This document shows, piece after piece, positions 6,238 to 10,232 of a stretch of DNA of 10,232 nt. The notes beneath the pieces are model-generated. The model was not told the DNA's origin. It worked only from the letters and a program-made list of their open reading frames with translations, and did not search any database. The stretch spans positions 1 through 10,232 of the forward strand of contig JAJDXU010000181.1 of the NCBI GenBank assembly GCA_022823105.1, in the 5' to 3' direction. The DNA comes from Dehalococcoidia bacterium. GTDB lineage: Bacteria; Chloroflexota; Dehalococcoidia; Lucifugimonadales; UBA3495. The position numbers were made by a program, and so were the translations under genes. How positions within the stretch are numbered: position 1 is the stretch's first letter; the number at the start of each line of letters is the position of its first letter.

Positions 6238-7650
6238 ATGGCAAACCGCGATGTTGAACTGATCGGCCACCTGATGCGGCGGGCCGGCTTCGGCGCCACC
6301 CGCGACCAGCTGGACGCTTACGCCGCCCGGGGCTACGAGGCCACCGTGGAAATGCTGCTCGACCAGACCGGCGAGCGGCGCATGGGCGACGACCTTATCC
6401 GCCGGTTCCATCCCGAGCTTTCGGGCATGATGGGCACGCTGGGCTCCGGCGAGAACTGGCTGTACCGCATGGCGACCACCACCACGCCGCTGCGCGAAAA
6501 GGTCGCCCTGTTCTGGCACGGCATCTTCGCCACCGGCTATCCCAAGGTCATCCACGGCAAGGCGCTGTCCGACCAGGTGCGCATGTTCCGCTACAAGGGC
6601 ATGGCCAGCTTCCGCGACCTGCTGGTGGATCTGTCCAAGGACCCGGCCATGATCATCTGGCTGGACAACCAGGACAACCACAAGGACGCCATCAACGAGA
6701 ACTTCGGGCGCGAGCTCCTGGAGCTGTTCTCCATGGGCGTGGGCAACTACACCGAGCAGGACGTGCAGGAGTGCGCCCGCGCCTTCACCGGCTGGACCCT
6801 GGGCAACCGCGAGTACATGGAACTGCGGTCCATGCGCGACTCCGACTGGCCCTACGGGCGCATCGCCTGGCACTACGAGTTCCAGGAGGACGACCACGAC
6901 TTCGGCGACAAGGAGTTCCTCGGCCAGCGCGGCCCGTTCAACGGCGACGACATCGTGGACATCATCTGCCAGCAGGAGGCCACTGCCCGGTTCATCTCGC
7001 GCCACATGTACAGCTACTTCGTGGCCGACGAGCCGCCCGTTCCCGAGTGGCCGTACACCGGGCCTCAGGACCCCGAGGCCATCGACCTGCTGGTTCAGGC
7101 GTACTTCGACAGCGGCTACGACATCACGGCCATGCTGCGGGCCCTGTTCAACTCCGACCACTTCAAAGATGAAGCGGTGTGGTACCGCAAGGTCAAGAGC
7201 CCCGTCGAGCTGGTGGCCGGCGTGCTCCGCCTCACCGGCGAGTTCGACCGGCCGCGCAAGGAGATCCTGGAGCGCTACCAGCAGTCCATCTTCATGGGGC
7301 AGTTCCTCAACAACCCGCCCAGCGTCGAGGGCTGGCACCAGGGCACCGACTGGATCGACACCGGCAGCCTGGTGGAACGCATCAACTTCGCATCCCAGCA
7401 GCTTGGGGACACCGCCAAGCCGGGCGTGCAGACCATGGTCGAGCGCATCGCCCACACGCCGTCGGTCTCGCCGGAGATGCTGGTGGACGCCTGCCTCGAC
7501 CAGGTCGGCGCGATCCAGGTGTCCGAGGACACCCGCCGCGAACTGGTGGACTTCGCTTCCGTCGCCGGCTCGCCCGACGACGCCGGCCCCGGCCGCATCG
7601 CCGAGGTGCTGCAGATGGTCGCGTCCACCCACGAGTTCCAGCGGGCGTAG
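6238..7650 (+). CDS. DUF1800 family protein
   Basis: The start is ATG at 6238, seven bases after GGAGGG. An upstream in-frame ATG at 6217 would place the ribosome site inside the gene, so I reject it. The product is 470 residues. DUF1800 signatures seen are HLMRRAGFGAT (11-21), LREKVALFWHGIFAT (85-99), NENFGRELLELFSMGVGNYT (153-172) and the ARAFTGWTL block (180-188). Further along are ATARFISRHMYSYFV and SPVELVAGVLRLTG, then NNPPSVEGWHQGTDWID. This family is widespread, mostly helical, of unknown biochemical role, and very often encoded next to a DUF1501 gene, as here. I see no Sec or Tat signal sequence, so the protein looks cytoplasmic. It heads a three-gene plus-strand cluster; the 184-bp gap to the next gene holds repeats, so operon unity is not certain. 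Confidence 0.93.
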   Translation: MANRDVELIGHLMRRAGFGATRDQLDAYAARGYEATVEMLLDQTGERRMGDDLIRRFHPELSGMMGTLGSGENWLYRMATTTTPLREKVALFWHGIFATGYPKVIHGKALSDQVRMFRYKGMASFRDLLVDLSKDPAMIIWLDNQDNHKDAINENFGRELLELFSMGVGNYTEQDVQECARAFTGWTLGNREYMELRSMRDSDWPYGRIAWHYEFQEDDHDFGDKEFLGQRGPFNGDDIVDIICQQEATARFISRHMYSYFVADEPPVPEWPYTGPQDPEAIDLLVQAYFDSGYDITAMLRALFNSDHFKDEAVWYRKVKSPVELVAGVLRLTGEFDRPRKEILERYQQSIFMGQFLNNPPSVEGWHQGTDWIDTGSLVERINFASQQLGDTAKPGVQTMVERIAHTPSVSPEMLVDACLDQVGAIQVSEDTRRELVDFASVAGSPDDAGPGRIAEVLQMVASTHEFQRA

Positions 7651-7665
7651 GCGCAGGTACATAAC

Positions 7666-7772
7666 CCCGTCTCTCCTGCGAAAGCAGGAGTCCAGAGACC
7701 TTAAAAGCAAATGAATGGGAACAGTAACTAACGCTATCGCCCACTGGATTCCCGCTTCCGCGGGAATGACGG
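7666..7772. mobile_element. MITE/REP-like inverted repeat element
   Basis: Two arms of about 32-35 bp face each other across a 40-bp spacer. The left arm (7666-7700) contains CTCCTGC-GAAA-GCAGGAG (7673-7690). The right arm (7741-7772) contains ATTCCCGC-TTCC-GCGGGAAT (7748-7767). The reverse complement of the right arm aligns with the left along its length (CCGTC, TCC, GCG, AAGC, GGA, TCCAG shared). Such elements are common repeats; read as protein they give the tell-tale VIPAEAGIQ and LDSCFRRRDG strings. It encodes nothing itself. Transposition by a distant enzyme is inferred. Confidence 0.7.
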
Positions 7773-7820
7773 TAAACAAGTGGGAATGACGGTTAGCAAG
7801 CGGGAATGACGGAAAGCAAG
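7761..7820. repeat. 20-bp tandem repeat, three copies
   Basis: The copies are CGGGAATGACGGTAAACAAG, TGGGAATGACGGTTAGCAAG and CGGGAATGACGGAAAGCAAG. They begin within the right arm of the MITE-like element and extend to 14 bp before the NHL gene. They look like repeated duplication of the element's end. Confidence 0.9.
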
Positions 7821-7834
7821 CCGGTGAATAGAAT

Positions 7835-8884
7835 ATGACCACAGTGCAGGACATACCCGAGGTAAAGCTCCTCGAATACCGCATGACCCTGGGCATGACC
7901 ACCATGGAGGGCCGCGGCTTCTACGCGCCCACCGACGTTGGCATCGCCGACGACGGGCGGATGTACGTCGCCAACCGCTCGCTGGAGAACGTCACCCGCG
8001 GCGTGCGCGTCACCGTGTGCGACATCGACAGCGAGTATTACGGGACGTTTGCGTCCTACGGGCAGTCGCCCGGGCAGTTCGTCTGGCCCTCGGCGTGCAA
8101 CCTGGACAGCCGCGGCCGCGTGTACGTCAGCGACGAGGCGACCCACCGCATCTCCGTGTTCGACCGCGAGGGCAATATCCTGTCCACCTGGGGCGAGCAC
8201 GGAGCCGGCCAGGGTCAGCTGGACACCCCGTCCGGCCTCGCCTTCGACGCCGACGACAACGTGTACGTCGCCGACACCTACAACCACCGCGTGCAGAAGT
8301 TCACCCCCGACGGCCGCTTCCTGCTCGCCTTCGGTTCCGAGGGCGGCGGCGACGGCGAGTTCACCCTGCCCTGGGGCCTCACCGTGGGCGCGGACGGCTG
8401 CGTGTACGTCGCCGACTGGGGCAACGACCGCATCCAGAAGTTCGCCGACGACGGCGCCCACCTGGCATCCTTTGGGACGCCCGGACGCGGCGACGGCCAG
8501 TTTCACCGGCCCTCCGGCGTGGCCGTGGACGCCAACGGCTACATCTACGTGGCGGACTGGGGCAACGAGCGGGTGCAGGTGCTGGACGCCAACGGCCGCT
8601 TCGTGCAGAAACTGCGCGGCGAGGCCACCCTGTCCGCCTGGGCCGCCAACTTCCTGGCCATCAACGTGGAGGAGGGCGACGCCCGCTCCCGCGCCAACCT
8701 CGAACCCGAGATCGACTACTTCGTCGACGACCCCCACGAGGAGTCGTCCCACATCGAAAAGTACTTCTGGTCGCCCGTGTCGGTCAAGCTGGACCGCGAC
8801 GGGAACCTGTACGTGACCGAGAGCAACCGGCACCGCATCCAGGTGTACCGGCCCAGCGCAACAGCCAGCGCAACAGGAGGATAG
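7835..8884 (+). CDS. NHL-repeat six-bladed beta-propeller protein
   Basis: The product is 349 residues from ATG at 7835; the ribosome site is poor (CCGGTG about nine bases upstream). NHL blades are clear: RVYVSDEATHRISVFDREGN (95-114), NVYVADTYNHRVQKFTPDG (142-160), CVYVADWGNDRIQKFADDG (189-207), YIYVADWGNERVQVLDANG (236-254) and NLYVTESNRHRIQVYRP (324-340). A divergent first blade lies near 40-75, and each blade is followed by a GQFxxPSG-type link. An acidic insertion (about 264-313) separates blades five and six. No signal peptide. NHL propellers bind proteins, RNA or small ligands, or act as lyases; no catalytic signature lets me choose. It sits between DUF1800 and DUF1501, its stop is 4 bp before the DUF1501 start, and its last codons hold that gene's ribosome site, so the two are probably translationally coupled. 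It is a distant relative of the NHL protein at 1-851. Confidence 0.93.
   Translation: MTTVQDIPEVKLLEYRMTLGMTTMEGRGFYAPTDVGIADDGRMYVANRSLENVTRGVRVTVCDIDSEYYGTFASYGQSPGQFVWPSACNLDSRGRVYVSDEATHRISVFDREGNILSTWGEHGAGQGQLDTPSGLAFDADDNVYVADTYNHRVQKFTPDGRFLLAFGSEGGGDGEFTLPWGLTVGADGCVYVADWGNDRIQKFADDGAHLASFGTPGRGDGQFHRPSGVAVDANGYIYVADWGNERVQVLDANGRFVQKLRGEATLSAWAANFLAINVEEGDARSRANLEPEIDYFVDDPHEESSHIEKYFWSPVSVKLDRDGNLYVTESNRHRIQVYRPSATASATGG
8853..8876. repeat. 12-bp in-frame duplication at the 3' end of the NHL gene
   Basis: CCAGCGCAACAG occurs twice in tandem, giving the C-terminal SATASAT. The second copy runs directly into AGGAGG (8875-8880), the ribosome site of the DUF1501 gene. Confidence 0.85.
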
Positions 8885-8888
8885 CCCG

Positions 8889-10016
8889 ATGACTTCCACC
8901 AAGAAGGAACGGTCGGTAGTGGTGATTGAGCTGCAGGGCGGCAACGACGCCCTGAACACCGTCATCCCCTACAACAACCCGCTCTACTACGACTTCCGGA
9001 GCAACGTCGGCATCCCCGAAGGCGAGGTGCTGCACCTGGACGGCGAGGTCGGCTTCAACCCCAACCTGGCCCCCATCAAGCACCTGTGGGACCAGGGCAA
9101 CATCGCCGTCATCAACGGCATCGGCTACCCCAACCCCAACCGCTCGCACTTCCGCTCCCGCGACGTCTGGTACACCGCCGAGTCCGAGAAGATCGGCGCC
9201 GAGGGCTGGCTGGGCGCGGCGATCCGCGACCTGGACGCCCGGGGCGAAAACGTCCTCACCGGCGTCAACTTCGGCCGCGGGCTGCCCCGCGCCATGGTCT
9301 GCAAGGGCGTCCCCGTCGCGTCCGTCGCCAACCTGGAGACCTACGGCCTCATGCCCGACATCCAGGACGAGAAGTCCCGGCAGTACGCCCTCGAAGCCTT
9401 CAGCCGCATCTACGGCCCCACCGACACCAAGGACATCGTAGCGCAGGTGCTGTCGGAGACCGGCTCCAACGCGCTCAAGGGCGCCGACCGCCTGCGCTCC
9501 GCGCCCGACCTGTACTCCTCGTCCGTGGAGTACGCCGACACCCCCATCGGCCAGTCCCTGCGCAACATGGCCCAGGTCATGTCCGCCGACCTGGGCACCC
9601 GCATCTACTACACCATGCACGGCAGCTTCGACACCCACAGCAACGAGATTCCTGCCCACAGCAAGCTGTGGACCGACGTGTCCACCGCCATCGCCGACTT
9701 CACCGGCGACCTGGACGAGCACGGGATGCTGGACGACACGCTGATCCTGGTGTTCTCCGAGTTCGGGCGGCGCATCCGGGACAACGGCACCGGCACCGAC
9801 CACGGCTCCGGCGGCGTCGCCTTCGTGATGGGCGGCTCCGTCAACGGCGGCCTCTACGGTGAGTACCCGTCCCTGCGACCCGAGGACCACTCGGAGGGCG
9901 ACCTGCACTTCACCAACGACTTCCGCTCCACCTACGCGACGATCCTGAACCGGTGGCTGGAGCTGGACCCGAATCCGATTGTGCATGGGGATTACGAGCA
10001 GATGGCGTTCCTCTAA
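8889..10016 (+). CDS. DUF1501 family protein
   Basis: ATG at 8889 lies eight bases after AGGAGG, which overlaps the end of the NHL gene. The 375-residue product carries the DUF1501 marks in order: VVVIELQGGNDALNTVIP (10-27), INGIGYPNPNRSHFRSRDVW (75-94), GWLG (106-109), HGSFDTHS (244-251), LVFSEFGRR (287-295), GTDHGSGG (302-309) and DFRSTYATILNRWL (344-357). The family belongs to the alkaline phosphatase/sulfatase-like fold and the retained Asp and His residues could bind metal; no substrate is established. Many members start with a Tat signal and are exported. This one begins directly with the first beta strand, so export is not evident. Its pairing with DUF1800 is a very common arrangement and suggests a shared, unknown task. 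Confidence 0.94.
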   Translation: MTSTKKERSVVVIELQGGNDALNTVIPYNNPLYYDFRSNVGIPEGEVLHLDGEVGFNPNLAPIKHLWDQGNIAVINGIGYPNPNRSHFRSRDVWYTAESEKIGAEGWLGAAIRDLDARGENVLTGVNFGRGLPRAMVCKGVPVASVANLETYGLMPDIQDEKSRQYALEAFSRIYGPTDTKDIVAQVLSETGSNALKGADRLRSAPDLYSSSVEYADTPIGQSLRNMAQVMSADLGTRIYYTMHGSFDTHSNEIPAHSKLWTDVSTAIADFTGDLDEHGMLDDTLILVFSEFGRRIRDNGTGTDHGSGGVAFVMGGSVNGGLYGEYPSLRPEDHSEGDLHFTNDFRSTYATILNRWLELDPNPIVHGDYEQMAFL

Positions 10017-10042
10017 TACAGGGGACGTTTTCGGCCAGGTGC

Positions 10043-10065
10043 GGGGCGGGTTTGAAACCCGCCCC
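10043..10065. repeat. 23-bp palindromic hairpin after the DUF1501 gene
   Basis: GGGGCGGGTTT and AAACCCGCCCC pair around a single G. It starts 26 bp after the DUF1501 stop and may protect or end the mRNA, though the bases that follow are TACGTTTT rather than a clean U-run. It uses the same outer GGGGCG/CGCCCC as the hairpins in the adjoining array but has a different core. Confidence 0.85.
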
Positions 10066-10232
10066 TACGTTTTGGGGTACGGTTTTTACGTCGATCAGGA
10101 AGGTACGGGGGCGAATGATTATTCGCCCCTACGTTTTGGGGGTACGGTTTTTACGTCGATCAGGAAGGTACGGGGCGAATGATTATTCGCCCCTACGTTT
10201 TGGGGGTACGGTTTTTACGTCGATCAGGAAGG
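10066..10232. repeat. 64-bp tandem array with internal hairpins, running off the right edge
   Basis: Two full units (10066-10129 and 10130-10193) and 39 bases of a third (10194-10232) are nearly identical. They differ only by G-run length at two places, which cancel to keep 64 bp. Each full unit ends in the hairpin GGGGCGAAT-GATT-ATTCGCCCC (10108-10129, 10172-10193) and has a spacer beginning TACGTTTTGGGG and including ACGTCGATCAGGAAGG. The array continues beyond the window. No gene is present in it. Confidence 0.92.

Noticed and set aside
5875..7905. 676-residue minus-strand open frame
   Set aside because: It is antisense to the DUF1800 gene and the MITE-like repeat; it contains the typical repeat-derived strings VIPAEAGIQ and CFRRRDG and has low-complexity Val/Ala/His-rich composition.
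8784..9986. 400-residue minus-strand open frame
   Set aside because: It is antisense to DUF1501, which has full family motifs and a ribosome site; the antisense product is Val/Gly/Asp-rich with no recognisable domain.
10043..10232. CRISPR array
   Set aside because: The units are head-to-tail copies whose spacers are as conserved as the repeats, so this is a tandem repeat and not a repeat-spacer array.

Overview
The window is GC-rich bacterial DNA with good Shine-Dalgarno sites. The gene content (UGSC-type selenoprotein, NHL-propeller proteins, a DUF1800/DUF1501 pair) and the many short GC-rich hairpin repeats suggest an uncultured Chloroflexota lineage (SAR202/Dehalococcoidia-like). That assignment is an inference from gene style; no marker gene is present.

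Minus-strand left part (1-3542), read right to left. A 343-residue conserved protein of unknown function (2511-3542) is followed by a perfect 32-bp palindrome (2424-2455). Next comes a gene that ordinary callers would split in two: 1817-2374 has an in-frame TGA exactly at the Sec position of a U-G-S-C motif. A bacterial SECIS-like hairpin with an apical GU follows immediately (2029-2048). I read it as one 185-residue selenoprotein. Only 35 bp later is a small two-domain protein (1059-1781) with a ParB/KorB-like helix-turn-helix and a GIY-YIG/T5orf172-like domain. A partial NHL-repeat propeller protein runs off the left edge (1-851).

Middle (3543-6237). A 548-bp gene-free stretch holds three sets of short tandem repeats and a G-quadruplex-type motif. 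It separates the minus-strand cluster from a plus-strand short-chain dehydrogenase (4091-4960). A convergent minus-strand exodeoxyribonuclease III gene follows (5063-5830). A further 407-bp gap carries tentative promoters for divergent transcription.

Right part (6238-10016, plus strand). DUF1800, NHL propeller and DUF1501 genes lie in order; the last two are only 4 bp apart. None shows a signal peptide, unlike many DUF1501/DUF1800 proteins. The gap between DUF1800 and NHL contains a MITE/REP-like inverted repeat and a 20-bp triplication. The window ends in a 64-bp tandem array whose hairpins resemble the 2424-2455 palindrome.

The most notable item is the UGSC selenoprotein with its SECIS and its unknown partner gene. 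Selenocysteine insertion would need selA, selB, selC and selD elsewhere in the genome; none is in the window.
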